DNA of 64,000 nt. It comes from Phallusia mammillata. Taxonomy: Eukaryota; Chordata; Ascidiacea; Phlebobranchia; Ascidiidae. Position 1 is the first letter of the stretch. Each line of letters starts with the position of its first letter. Shown here piece by piece: positions 1 to 23,590 of this stretch. The position numbers and the translations under genes are program-made. The stretch is from the NCBI GenBank assembly GCA_003260075.1, contig QLIY01000171.1:104892-168891 (forward strand), written 5' to 3'. Under the pieces are notes generated by a model, which did no database searches, had not been told where the DNA came from, and saw only the letters and a program-made list of their open reading frames with translations.

Positions 1-1314
1 CTTATTCATTTTCATTACATTTTGAATATAGTTGTAGTTTTTTGTTAGATTCAATAATTTACCTAGAAACCATTTCTGTGGTGCCCCTTCTTTACTTGAT
101 GCCCTAAGCACGTGCTTATATTGCTTATAGGTTAATCCAGCACTGAATATAGTATTACTTGAAATGACCAAGATACACATTTGCATTCAGAATGTGAACG
201 ACTTTTGTCGTATGACAATAAAGCAGCAAAAATGAATAAAAAACGAAGGGCTTTGCCCATCACACCGGTCCGTACAATAAGCCGCATTACATTATCCCAT
301 TTATACACCATACTATGAGTTCGTTTTGGTATTTTATTACCTATTCAACAAAAGATCATGAAAACACTGTACTTACAGACACAGACCAGTAATCGAAAAC
401 ATCACTCTATTGGGCTCATTAAAATTTGCACAAAAGCATGAACAAAAATAGGCCCAAACCACAATGGCCCGAAAATAGCAATTTTCCAACCCATTGATTC
501 TGCCCGTAACGCTGTAGGAAATTATGTTGCTCTATGAATTGCTACATAATGTAGATATGTCTGCTTTGACCTTTACACAACAATTTTAACAACATCTTCC
601 TTTACACAGTTTTAATGTCATAATTACAGACCCGCCCACACTAATGTGAAAGTTAATCAAGCAGTACTGTTGTTTTGCTGTTTTTTTTTCTTCCCCAGAG
701 GTAAGCTTATAATATACATCTGACTAAATTGTAATGTCCCTTCCTGTTTGAATTAAACAATTTTCATTGTTTCTGTGCGAGAAGATACAATGTTATTTTC
801 AATATTTATAGTGTTGATACATTTGCAGCTTTAGTATGTATTTAACAGTTTAGTACCTATTCTAAAGAAGATTAGGACCATCAACTGTTTTCACGTTTTA
901 AACAACCTTTGATCTTTTACTACAAAATGATTACTCAGGCTAGATATAAACCTTAAAATGATCCTTATCAAATCGCAGATCCAAGTACCTCTTCTACTAT
1001 GGGATTTAAAACTCTGAGTAAGCTGTATGTTAGTAATCACAAACACAAAAACATTTGGCAATATTGACTACACGTGCTTTTGCACTGCACTTCACACATG
1101 ACTTTCATATTGTGAACAACAACTAGTATATTTTAGTACCTATGGTTACCTACATACAAGCACACCGCCGTCCTGTTGCAATTTCCTTTAAATAACATGA
1201 GTAACCTGATATAAACTCTGTCACGTGCGAGGTCGTCTGACAAAAGAGAGTACCAACGTCATAGGCTGTGACTACGGCTTTTTGATCGTTCTGAAAAAAA
1301 CACATACCAACCCA
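1..1314. other. Intergenic, no gene seen
   Basis: AT-rich sequence with no reading frame, splice-bounded exon or RNA gene that I can support. The few short open frames have no protein-like composition. Confidence 0.4.
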
Positions 1315-1360
1315 ACAGTGGCGTAGGCAGCCAAATATTTTGGGAGGGGCCAAACAATTT
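1315..1360 (+). mobile_element. Orphan hAT-like transposon terminus
   Basis: The sequence starts with CAGTGGCGTAGG and continues into a GGGAGGGGCC block. CAGTGGCGTAG-type termini are typical of hAT-superfamily elements in animals. No matching inverted terminus or target duplication was found nearby, so only one end, or a solo remnant, is present. The call rests on recognition of the terminus alone. Confidence 0.35.
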
Positions 1361-1633
1361 GTTGTTCGACACCACTTTTTGCTAACGCTCGGCGTAAGGC
1401 GTGCTTTTACCAAACACGTGTCTTGCCAAACTGTGGTTTGACGGGACAGCCAAACGCTTTATTTACTGATTTATTCCATGTCTGCATAAATATGAAAAAA
1501 AAACATGGATTTCGGCTTACCACTTGGCGACAACAGTCATTTTTGGTAAATTATATATTCCTTTGATAGTTGAGAGACGAAATCACAATAATGAAGGACG
1601 AAACTACACTAAATTAAAGTTTCTCAATAAACN

Positions 1634-1697
1634 CTCAAACAATTGTCCGAAAAACAACTTTGACACTTGCAGGTAGGTAGATTGTTGCTTGTTTATT
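1634..1697 (+). repeat. Misplaced copy of mucin-gene exon/intron junction
   Basis: Directly after a single N at 1633, these 64 bases repeat 8142-8205 with one visible mismatch. They cover the 3' end of the mucin exon and its GTAGGT donor. Similarity stops at 1698. Either a contig end of the other haplotype was joined here, or a small fragment of that gene was duplicated. The single N favours the contig-join explanation. Confidence 0.7.
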
Positions 1698-2551
1698 AAC
1701 CCAATGGTCTGCAACCCCTTTGAGTGTTGTTGAATTACATAAAAAACGGTTATTTGGTAAATTCAATTCAAATGGATAGTTAAACAACAATTATATACAC
1801 ATGCGTCTTTCACAAAGACACCCTGTAAAACCTAGTGGACTTATTGAACCAAATTGAACCGTTTAGTATAACGCACCACTTAGTTTGATGAGTTGTTTCT
1901 AGTTTCTACTGTTATGTCGCAACTTGCTCAGAGCGAGCCAACTTGAAATATGGATTCTTGGTACAAAACGTATACGTACTTTTTAAAGAAGAAAATTTTG
2001 ACGTATTTTGGTAACGCTAAATTTAGCATTGCACTTTGCTTAGTTGTGCATGTTGTTGTTACGCCTTGTGAACATAATTTACCCCTTGCATGGTCGTGTA
2101 GGCTTGTTTCGCTTGAGTCACTGGTTTATTGAACTGTAAACACTCTACCTGCTTCATTTGGTTCAATTACTGTCCAAATCCCCAACAATTTCAATGCATT
2201 TCTAGTTATCAAAGCATTGTAACAAACCTTACAAAAGTTCATCCATGTGAATAATCCGTTGCAAACAATAGCCGCGATTGGGTTTACCTTAACATGACCG
2301 TAAGTGGTGTAACTGAAAATGTCATTCATGGGCAATAAAGAAGTTATGCATGATATAGAAGTGTGACCTACGAAAGCACACCTTAATTTGATTGCATTCC
2401 AAGTACGATGTTTGTGGACACTGGTAAGTGCTGGCTAGGTTGAACCTGAATTCCTTATGTACATGGCGTTTTATGATGTTTAAGCAAACATTAACTTTGC
2501 AATAAACAAGGGTACGGTGGAGATAGGAAATTTGGCTTGAAACGCAAAAAA

Positions 2552-2552
<1 letters not shown>

Positions 2553-2602
<50 letters not shown>
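2553..2602. other. 50-G run, probable assembly gap
   Basis: An uninterrupted run of exactly 50 G. Similar runs elsewhere in the window separate duplicated flanks, so this is read as a gap placeholder rather than genomic poly-G. Confidence 0.7.
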
Positions 2603-2603
<1 letters not shown>

Positions 2604-2879
2604 ACTAACTTTTTTGACAAACTCGTCTTTTTAAGGTAATGTTTACCCAAATGGTGGTCAGATTAGATAATCGAAGATCTTTACACTGTTAGTTAATGTA
2701 ATTAGTTTTTTGGACCTTTTCCAAGCAGAAAATATTCCTTCGTATATACTTCTTAAATCAGTTAAAATGGATAAATTTATTGTGTCTTTTTGAATTTACA
2801 AAAATAGTAGTATTATAACTCTAAACACAAGTATTTTTAAAATTAGAATACTTTAGTGCTTTTATGACAATTATAAGTT

Positions 2880-5408
2880 ATGAAAATAAATTTAATGCTC
2901 GGAATCATTTTGGTTTTAACACGATTTTGTGTTGGCGAAATCTGGCATTCATTTCAAGAAGAAGAATACTTGATCGGATCACAGTATGTCAGTTTGTATG
3001 AAGAAGCAGAGGGAAACTGCACACGATTAAATGCAACATTAGCAAACGTGAAAAGTATCAATGTGTTGAACTTCCTTGAGAAAACGCTTGTCAATACACC
3101 AACATGTAAGTAAATAAGAGAGTTGTAAATAGATCCTGTCGGTTTGTGCTAGGTTAACAATTTATGTCGACCTTTCAACTTTGTAAAAAGTGGATCGAAT
3201 ATGGGTCAAAAAATTCCATTTTTGTGTTATTTGGCACTGTTTAAAAACAACTTTCACAGCTTTTAAAGTCACTCGTTTAAGAACTGAGGCCAACGCTTTT
3301 GTTAAATGTTTACCATATTCGCGTTTTACTTACAGTGAGCCAAACTAACATGCTCTCCAGTCACCAAAGACTTTATGACACGGTGTGGCTGCAGCGCTTT
3401 CAGCCATGATCCACCTGTATTGTATTGCACTCCATAACGTTTTAACATTGCGCAGCTATTTCCGGCTTGGTATAGGTTCAGTTAAATTGTGTCGCTATGT
3501 GTATTTTTACCAAGCGAAATACTCAACTGAAAAATCTACATATTCTGTACAGTCTTTATTGGGCTTTACATTGGAGCAGTACGTAACTCGAGCACCTTAA
3601 AGCTTCATTGGACAGACGGGAGCAATGTTAACTTTCAAGAGTGGTGTAAACGAAATGATGGTAACTGCTCAGCGTTGGTACAAACCTCGTCATCAACACG
3701 GTTGCAATCAATTCCTTGTAATGTTACTGCCGGGTATATATGCCAAAGAAAAATGGAAGGTAATATTGGCTTTTAAAATGGTTTCATAAACATGTTGCAC
3801 GTTTTAAGTTGTAAAAAATCGCCTGTTTGTTTCAAATGTCTTGTATCGCAAAGCACTATTTTCACAGTGAATTGGTTTAAACTTTAATTTAAAATCGCAT
3901 ACCTTTCAATGTTTCTTCGATATAAAATATAATTCATTTGAATTGTTTTATTGTTTTAAACGCACGCAAATCGAGGACGCAAATTTTATCTTAAGAAGGA
4001 GGCAGTGATAAATAAAACAAAAAGATCAAAATGTATTCTATTTGTTTTTGATACAAACTCATATTATTGTTGAAAGAAGGAATACCCAGCAAAACTGCTG
4101 GAAGCACTACGCAAAATACAGCTACGATCCGGAATGGCAAACCGGCAACAACTGAAAGCGCAGAATTGGGGCACCATGCTGTAACAAGTACGAAACAAAA
4201 AATATTATGAACAAACCTTTTTATTTAGAGCTTTTTTTAAAAAAACAGCTTTAATTTAGTTTGATTGCAGTAGATCTGGCCTATATTGCATAATGCATCT
4301 ATTGTCATTTTTTGCGAAAATAATTATTTAAAATGATAATTGTGATTCAACGAGTAAAAAGAAAACATTCTTTGTGTAGAAGTGTGTACTCATTCGATTT
4401 AGAAGTGTTGTGTCAACTATTTTTGCATGCTTCATTACCCCAAGAAAACGACTCTTTAACACCAATTAAGTTACTTGTCATTTTTTTGAAATATACTCCA
4501 GTCCTAAACAATGATTGTCCTTATCACGTTATATTCCTTTTATGTTTAGAAGTATCCATGGACGCTGTTGTCTAACCACATAAATTAATGATCTCACTTA
4601 AAATCATATGTCTTTGTTTTTAGCGAAAGTAGAAGCCGACAAAACCGCAATTATAGCTAGTGTTTCACCTTCAAACCAAATTGACTTAGAAGAGAATATT
4701 TCCATGTTGAAACATCCTTCATTTCAAAAGGGTATTAAAGCATGTCTAAACCAAATAAACAGCAATTTAACTCCATCACCAACCGCCACACAATACTTTT
4801 TACAGGATATGCGATTAACCTATTGGATATTGTTCAAACGGTAGTAATTTGCATCCTAGTTGTGGTGCTTCTGGCGGTCATTGTGTGGCTAAGCTGGCAC
4901 AGACGAAGGTAAAGCGTTTAAAATGGAAACTACACATCTTAACGGCTTGATTCAAATTGAAGAATAGTTGCCTGACTTGTCTTTGACCCAACGAGTTTTT
5001 GTGCTGGTTTTAGTTTGCGGTAAAAGCACGGTCACAATGTTTTTGTGTGTAAAAATAATATATGTACTAAAATAGACTGTTTTTTCACAGTTATAAAGTA
5101 TAAGAGCTGTTTTCATGTAACACAAACAACCAATTACAATGAGAAGTTGGATCACATATAATCGCTTGTTTTTTTCAAGATCAAAGCTGTTATTTACAAT
5201 GCTCATAAATTATTATTGAGATTAGGTTTAATTGTTTGAATGTCGATGACACATTTTTCAACAGGACAATCTAAAAACAATAAATGCTTCTGCCTATTGT
5301 AGGTTACAAGGTCGACCAACAAACGAGATCGCGATATATGAAGAAGGACAGCCAGAAGACTTTGAAAACTTTTACGACAGTCCTTATGTTGTAGAATCTC
5401 GATTTTAA
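2880..5408 (+). CDS. Type I membrane C-type lectin-domain receptor
   Basis: Six exons join in frame: 2880-3105, 3553-3759, 4077-4187, 4624-4731, 4806-4908 and 5303-5408, giving 286 residues. All introns are GT-AG and the phases agree. Residues 1-19 are a signal peptide. A C-type lectin domain follows: exon 1 carries the first helix with NCTRLNA, and exon 2 carries FFIGL, the HWTDGSNVNFQEW core and a C-terminal YICQR. The EPN or QPD calcium/sugar motif is absent, so carbohydrate binding is uncertain. Next come a Thr/Ser-rich linker, one transmembrane helix (exon 5, ending in WHRRR) and a cytoplasmic tail of about 36 residues with three tyrosines (IYEEG, FYDSPY, PYVVE). A role as a cell-surface recognition receptor signalling through phosphotyrosine is inferred. 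A polyadenylation signal lies at 5492-5497. Confidence 0.85.
4732..4805 (+). other. 74-nt intron whose retention removes the TM
   Basis: The donor follows AAAAGG at 4731 and the acceptor is TTTTTACAG ending at 4805. Splicing joins QKG to YAINLLDIV and enters the transmembrane helix in frame. If the intron is retained, the frame runs on and stops at 4844, before any hydrophobic segment, which would give a soluble form. Confidence 0.6.
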
Positions 5409-6637
5409 AATGTTCCGAGAAGAGGTTGAACCGATGCATATTTCGTTGATTTTATCCCTGATTAAGTATTTTTGATCCACACGAAACTGTAAATAAATAC
5501 CTGACTTTTTTCGTGGATCTCAGACAGTGCCTAACCTCACTTAATTCATTGTGCAAATTTTTAATCTATTTAAACAAGCATACACTTGGTTATTAAACTA
5601 CAGATACACGAACCAATAAAAAACGTCTTTATTTTGATTGCAGCGCGTGCTTACATCTTCGCAAACTTTTACCTATCCCAAGAAGAATTGATTGAATTGG
5701 AAGAAATATGAATATAAATAAACTCCGAAACGTGTGACAACTTTGGGATTTTTATGTGTTTTAGTTCCCATTTTTTATTGATGTATAGTTTGTGATTACA
5801 AATCAAATAGTGTTTGACTTCTTTGGGTCTTAAATGGGTGATAACCTCAAATATCCGATCGTAAGACGAACAGGACCCCGAGTCACCGGCATACCAGAAA
5901 TGTAAAGATAACATAAGTTTAACACTGGAGAAAACATGACACAAATTAATTATTTGAAATCAGCTCAAAGATATGGTATCGAGTTTACACTTCCTGGTTA
6001 CTTTGCAAGCTTTTCAAAACGACAACGACATAGTTAAATGTTTGTAGTTGATAATACTTTCATACTAGTTGATAATTAACATGGTGCTACGCAAAGAGGT
6101 GCCTGTTTAACGGAAAGTAAGCGTCCGGACAACTACAGAGGCGGGACCGTTCAAACAACTTTGTTTGCAGTCAAACCATGTAGCCATATATTTGAGTTTT
6201 AAATGTATGGCCATCATTATGGAATTAATTGGGCTTTTCGCGTGTAGTAATATCAAACTTGCATGTGCTTATCATTATGTACAACGCCAGTCTAGATGAA
6301 TGCAATTGGCTTTGGGATTCTAAGCAAATAATCCTCTTTAACCCTTAAATAGCAAACAACCAACACACGATAATATTACATGGCCTGAATATTAAGTTTT
6401 ATTTTATGTCAGCATATCACCACAGTAGATGACGACTAAAGACTTCACAAAACAAATGATTACCAATTTGTAGGCTGTAAGATTGTCGAGAAAGTGCGAG
6501 GGTGCAGTCCAAGCGGTGTCATATCCGTTCGTTTGGTTGGTGGCATATAGATTTTCTGAATCATTGCCTGAACAAGTCGCGTATATTGGTGGTAGACAAG
6601 GTAGTAAATGTACATCTAAAGTTGGCTGGAATTTAAA
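5409..6637. other. Intergenic, no gene seen
   Basis: Holds the lectin gene's 3' untranslated region, with AATAAA at 5492-5497, and the upstream region of the next gene. No other supported feature. Confidence 0.5.
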
Positions 6638-8760
6638 ATGGCATTCCCGCTGTTAATGTTTGTTATTTTACGGTTGGCGACTGAAACAAGAGGTACGGTA
6701 AAAATTTTGTTGTACATTTTACTAACATTTTTTACTAACATATATTTTTAGGCATGCTAGTAAAGTAATATCGGATCACACTTTTTTCTGACCAATGTGG
6801 TTTGATAACTTGTGACAGGGTTAAGATTTGTTTGCCCTGTAGGCTTTCATTTTTAGGAAGTAGCTAATCTGACCAAAAAGTAAAAAATCCCTAGTCGGAA
6901 TGTCGTACTCGGGAGCGACGGGGTTAGGATTACAAAATATTTTCAGATTGGTGATATGCTGTCTTTCACCAAGCAATATCAATTTTGGTTTGTTTTTAAG
7001 GAAAGTATTTAAGCTTTTGCGTTCCTAAACAATGAAGGTTTTCATTTACCCATTAGTGTTTTTGAATATACAATGCCAGAAGTTAAGAACGCGTTACCAG
7101 CGCGGCAGGTTATTCCAGTCTATCCTCCTGAGCGTGGAAAAAATCCTCCTCGCCTCCGAGTGAAAAAGCTCATCCGTTTCTTTAAGTAAGAAAAGTGGTC
7201 AAATTCATCAGTATTTACTTTGAATACTTGAAAAACACATTTGAAAGAAGTGCTCAAAAAATATACATCATGCCGCGGTAAAACGCCACAGCTCATAAAA
7301 TTAAAAAGTTACATCCCTGCAATGAAAAATGACATCTTCTATAAACTTCCGGGAATAAAAAACTTCTCAAACACAAATTTTCACAAAGCGCACCTCTAGC
7401 ACACTCTCAAGTCTTAACTATCTCCACGACATATTATCTTTGTTTTGCAGGTCAATATAATATTATTGTTTCAATCTATAGAACTATTATTTAGAACGAC
7501 AAGCGCGCTCGTCGCCAACCGAAATTAAAGCAGACTTTGAAACAACCACCCAAAGCAAGAAACATTAAATTGTCGTTTTTTAGTTACAAACAAGCAGAAA
7601 AACTTAAGAGAGCGTTAGAAAAACGTTAGGTGGTTCAAATTAAAAAGTTTTTTTGCCGCCCGCCAAGCGTCCATCAGACCTTAATGCGGCCCTTCACTAT
7701 CCTGGTCTTGGACTACCCGGTCCTAACATCATCACTCAACCATAATAAAACTAGTTCACAAATATGTATTATAAGCGGAATGACAACGGTAATGCGCAAA
7801 AAATATCAAATGGCCGGTAGCCTTATGCAATGTAAGCATTACAAATAAAGACCTCATTTTTTACTTTAAGGTGATACAATTACTCAATCAATGGCTGTAC
7901 AAACCACAGCACAAGCAAAATACGCAAATCAAATGACTACCGATAATGCCAGCACCATTAAATATTTGTCCACAAATGGCCTTACAAAAACTGTATCTAA
8001 CATTGCAACGACAAAGCCACAAATGAGTACGTCTGCAACACAAATGATATCAATTAATACAACGTTACTACAACAAACAATGACTACAAATGATGCTACT
8101 TCCATGACATCAGGAAATCAAACAAATGCTGAAACAGACAAGTCTCAAACAATTGTCCGAAAAACAGCTTTGACACTTGCAGGTAGGTAGATTGTTGCTT
8201 GTTTATTCGTATATTTGCAAAAAACGTTAAATTCAGCATCTACACTCTACAGAGATTGTTGCTTGTTTATTCGTATATTTGCAAAAAAACGCGAAATTAA
8301 AAAAAATATAAACTGCACCGATTATTAAGCTATTGAAATTGTAATGTTGATTGATGTAAGCTTTAAAGAAAGTAAAGAGCTTTGGACTGACATTCCGATG
8401 AAATTAGCCTTAAAAATATAAATGACACTAGTTTAGAATTATGCCAAACCGCTTTAAAAACCGTAAAATTCCAAACATTTCAAAAATGGAACCTTGTTTG
8501 TACAAGGCTAAACAATACTTGTGTTTTTCACATTTGACAAAAACATGCGTTTGACAGTAACAACGGATGAAACAACAACTACCGAATTTGAAGGAACAAC
8601 CTCAGGGTGTCAAACGCATCGGCGTATTTCCAACATTTCAGTGTTATTACATTTTGTATTTTATCTTTTTATAAGTAAACTTATTTGGGTATTTTGTCAA
8701 AAATGTCTTGCGGGTTACTTTTGTTACTTATCTGCTATATTAAGTTTACCAAAGGAATAA
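6638..8760 (+). CDS. Signal peptide plus mucin-like membrane-anchored protein
   Basis: Three exons are supported: 6638-6692 (signal peptide MAFPLLMFVILRLATE), 7871-8182 (Thr/Ser/Gln-rich mucin-like segment) and 8558-8760 (short stalk, one conserved Cys and a hydrophobic C terminus). Both introns are in phase 1 and the three join without a frameshift, to about 189 residues. The mucin and tail exons are clear paralogues of the minus-strand gene at 24068-26415, which has a CUB domain between signal and mucin. No CUB exon is visible between 6693 and 7870, so this copy seems to lack it. The paralogue stops right after the hydrophobic tail, as a GPI-anchor signal would. Here a small deletion loses that stop and the tail runs about 27 residues further. 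No function is recognised beyond a cell-surface glycoprotein. Confidence 0.6.
8188..8291 (+). repeat. Short tandem duplication in intron
   Basis: The segment AGATTGTTGCTTGTTTATTC with its GTATATTTGC and poly-A follow-on occurs twice about 62 bp apart inside the second intron of the mucin gene. Confidence 0.7.
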
Positions 8761-10265
8761 TACACAACAACTAGTATTGAAAGGTTTATTGAAAAAAAAG
8801 AAGCTTTAATGAAAACAAAACTTAATTGTTTTGTTATCAACATTTTTGACAACTGATTGATCTCACCTAATGCGTTTTGTATTTGTGTTTTTTGTGGTGA
8901 CTATTAAATGACCTTCTCTCTAATGTGCTGTAAATTTTTTTACTGTGTTTTCTTATCATGTATAACTTTTCGTCGCGGAGCAAAAACGTTGTTTTGATTG
9001 CTACCTTTGATTAGTGTGTTTATATAAAATCGTATACACACAGGGGCGACTAAATAACTACCACAACTACTCAAGCTATGGTCTTTCCGGCAGCACGCTG
9101 ACCGCAATCGGCTCGTAATTTTCACTACCGTGTCTACTTTTTTCGTTTGCGTTTGCGTTCTAAGGCAATTTTTACTAGTCGAAACATAGAACTAGGTGCT
9201 TGATCACTAATATCATCGCAAATTTGACCTGTTACAAACCTAAAACCTTATATTTGCTCCACTGAACTAAATATGATACCAATCTTGCTAGGATGCATGG
9301 TTCAGGCTTGACAAACCATGTTAGAATATACACGAGGTTGGCTGCAAAATGTTACCAAATTTGTACCAAAACCAAAACTAAAATATTTAAACACGTGGTT
9401 CTGATTGATTTTTTACAGACTAAGAAAACATGTAAGTTGCAATTTTACGTGTGTGTGGGAAGCAACATAGCGGAAAGTTCGGTTTATTTTGCTGTAGTTC
9501 CGCAAAAAGCTTTTCTGTTGATACTTCACACAGGTGCACGTTACATAGTGTTTAGATTTCCTTTGTCAAGACGACGAACACATCCTAAGGTGTTTTGTAA
9601 GTACATTTGTCACAAATCAGTTTTATTTTGTACAATTCATGTTCGCAGTTAAATGTGCATTTTATGTTTGCAGTTTATTTTGAAGTTCAACCTACTAACG
9701 GGCATTGCGTCAATTATTAAGATTTTTGTTTCAGAATGGTTCAGTCAGTTTTTGGGTAGGTAATTAAAATTTCAATAGTGCATCACCTTTTCACAAAAAC
9801 ATTGTCTAAATTTTTCCTAATCATGTTTTGCACTCTGCTTCCTTCGTGTAGTCATCAAAATTCCAGTAAAATGTTACCAAATAGCCAGGTTAGACGCAGA
9901 CATATTCGTGGTTGTAGGTAGATGAGAAATGAACGCCTTCGCACTGACGTCTGGGCCCGGAATACCCGTGACGTCAGAGCCAATGATTTGCTAATGGTAG
10001 GCGCTACACTAGCTTCATTTCAGTCAAGAAAGGTAGATTAGCACTTGAAAGCAGTGAGCAAGGCTGCTGTCAACGAGATTGCTAATGTTTAGGTAATTAA
10101 TAGTCTAATAAGAATGATACATGACAAAATAGACAATAAAGCTTATCAGCGTCTACTCTTGAAAGTTTACAATTCATTTGAATAGTTTACTAGGGTAATA
10201 CAACCATCTGGTTTTTGTCTGAAGTAAATTAGGAACAATTAGGTACAAGGTGCTTCACGTATACG
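8761..10265. other. Intergenic, no gene seen
   Basis: Contains the 3' flank of the mucin gene and the upstream region of the polyserase-like gene. An open frame near 9293-9652 has no recognisable domain and no exon-like context. Confidence 0.4.
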
Positions 10266-10271
10266 TATAAA
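10266..10271 (+). promoter_or_regulatory. Putative TATA box of polyserase-like gene
   Basis: TATAAA lies about 190 bp upstream of the signal-peptide ATG at 10454. An intron may end at the TTTGTTCAG near 10403. The transcription start is not established. Confidence 0.4.
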
Positions 10272-10453
10272 GAGGTTGTACGCATCGTTAGACACACCAA
10301 CATTTGAGCCTTCGTGTTTATGCGGAGATCGAAACACAGTCTTAACATCATGCACGCTATAAGCACAAAACCGTCACCCTATGTTCTGTTTTTTTTTTGT
10401 TCAGTAGCGCAGCGACAGTTTTGCAAATTCTTCTGGTGTAGTTGGCAGGAAAC

Positions 10454-21892
<11,439 letters not shown>

Positions 21893-22032
21893 AACCGGGG
21901 AAATTTGTGGTACCAAGGATGACGCAATAGTATTTTAAAACGTTTAACTTATTTAGCTTCCAACAGCTAGGGACAGATTGAAATACAGTTTTCGATAATG
22001 CCTTAACGAAAAGTAAAACGCCTTGTAAAAAT

Positions 22033-22038
22033 AATAAA
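22033..22038 (+). promoter_or_regulatory. Polyadenylation signal of polyserase-like gene
   Basis: AATAAA lies about 140 bp after the stop codon at 21892. Confidence 0.5.
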
Positions 22039-22765
22039 AATTTGCGTTTATTTGTAACACTTTTTTGCAATTTTGCCTTTTATTGCAGAACTTGTTTAGC
22101 ATTTTCATGTCGAATACCTTCGTGATTTTTTTCCAAACAATTCTTAAAATTTTTCACTGTGGTGTAAATATTAAATGAACTATTGAAAACATTTTATGTA
22201 AATAGCAGTGGTTTAAAATAATCTGCAACAAATTTGACTGCCGTTATTGAACTTTTAACATGTTCTGTACATCTCTAATTATTTGTTTCCTGTTGTAAAA
22301 AAGTAAAACTGTATCTAAATATGTAACATGTGCAATTTGTATGAGACTAAAAACACAGACATATTCCGCTTTATTAATTAATACTATTATATACTGGATA
22401 GAACACATCTTTAGATCACGAAATGCAATGCACTACGCTAAAAGCCTCACAACTTGTCTTCGATTATTTCAGACGAAACTTTAGTTTTAAGTATCGTTTT
22501 TCTTTGTCTTATGTTGGGTCATTTGGATTTTTTGACACTTGAAAATACTGCTACTTCAATCTTAAAATACAATTACCTGGCCCGTTGTATGATTTATAAA
22601 GACAGTGGTGAACCCTATTGCAGTATTGAGCAAACCTGAGCAATCATAAGGAACGTATGGTTGAACAGTGTACATAAGAATTTCTATACTTCTTTCAAGT
22701 TTACATAAAAAAAACATCTAAAAACTATTTCAAATTTGTGGAGCTCTTCTGGCAATTTTATTTTT

Positions 22766-22830
22766 ATTCCGACGTTTCGACACTCGATACAGGTCGCCTT
22801 CATCAGGGTAAACAGGTCGCCTTCATCAGG
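22766..22830 (-). ncRNA. Hammerhead-ribozyme-like motif, Penelope-type
   Basis: On the minus strand the core CTGATGA is followed by a GGC/GUC stem II, then GAAAC and a GUC cleavage-type triplet through a palindromic ACGU helix III. The first part (TGATGAAGGCGACCTGT) is repeated just upstream. Penelope-like retroelements are known to carry minimal hammerhead motifs with very short helix III. One extra A at the base of stem II departs from the consensus, so activity is uncertain. Confidence 0.4.
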
Positions 22831-23167
22831 GTTGTTTTTATCCATGTATCTGTTGCTATTGTACTTCTTGCTTCTGTAAAGATTGGCGAATTCAGTGTCA
22901 AAACCAGTAATAATCTGCAAATATAGATAGTTTCAAATATAGATAAAAGTAATAAAAACCCTTTTAGCCTAATGATTGTAGAAGTGAAATAAGGAAATAA
23001 GAAGAGTGCGTATACAAGGTGCGACTTTCTAATGTAATACAACTGATCAAAGCATTTTTAATGCCAACGGTAATGTGCAAATATACTTGAGTCGAATTTT
23101 GGATGACGTATTAACACCCCCTTAGTGTACAGTACAAAAAGCCTTTTAACCTACACCATTTAGAAAC

Positions 23168-23228
23168 CTGCGCTCGATGTACTTGTTAACACAAATGATA
23201 CCAACGATACAATCGCAAAAATTACCAT
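23168..23228 (-). pseudogene. Orphan duplicate signal-peptide exon
   Basis: This is a near-copy of the first coding exon of the CUB-mucin gene (26355-26415). It encodes 20 residues, MVIFAIVSLVSF onwards, ending TSTSSA, with a phase 1 GT donor. Its upstream flank to about 23480 also matches the flank of the other copy. No CUB, mucin or tail exon lies downstream of it on the minus strand (22.4-23.1 kb). It is therefore either a dead promoter/first-exon duplication or the start of a gene lost here. Confidence 0.6.
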
Positions 23229-23488
23229 AGTTTTCTGTAAGTCCCAGAGAATAAGTTACAACAGCGGACGAGTTGCTTAACTCTTCACTACAATTCAAGT
23301 TATACATCTAAACTTCTGCCAAGAACAAAAACTTTGAACTGTCACAGTCTATTCCTCCTAATTGTAAGGAAGTGAGTTGCTGTTTGGTGACGACGCAGCT
23401 TAACATCTGGGTAAAGTGACCGGTGACTAATAGGTTAAAAAGCGTATACATTGTTTGATTTCGTTACAATCTCTACTTACATTTGTCG

Positions 23489-23590
23489 TTTACAAAATAG
23501 CGCATTTTGAAATGGAAATTATTGTGATGAAACTAACATGTTTACAAAATAACGCATTTTGAAATGGAAATTATTGTGATGAAACTAACA
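23489..23590 (+). repeat. 53-bp tandem duplication
   Basis: Two adjacent copies of a segment beginning TTTACAAAATA and ending GATGAAACTAACA, differing at about one or two bases. Confidence 0.8.

Noticed and set aside
4333..4575. 80-codon frame between lectin exons
   Set aside because: Lies in the intron between exons 3 and 4; the spliced model is coherent without it.
9293..9652. 119-codon frame upstream of the polyserase-like gene
   Set aside because: No signal peptide, domain or splice context; Cys and Lys content looks random.
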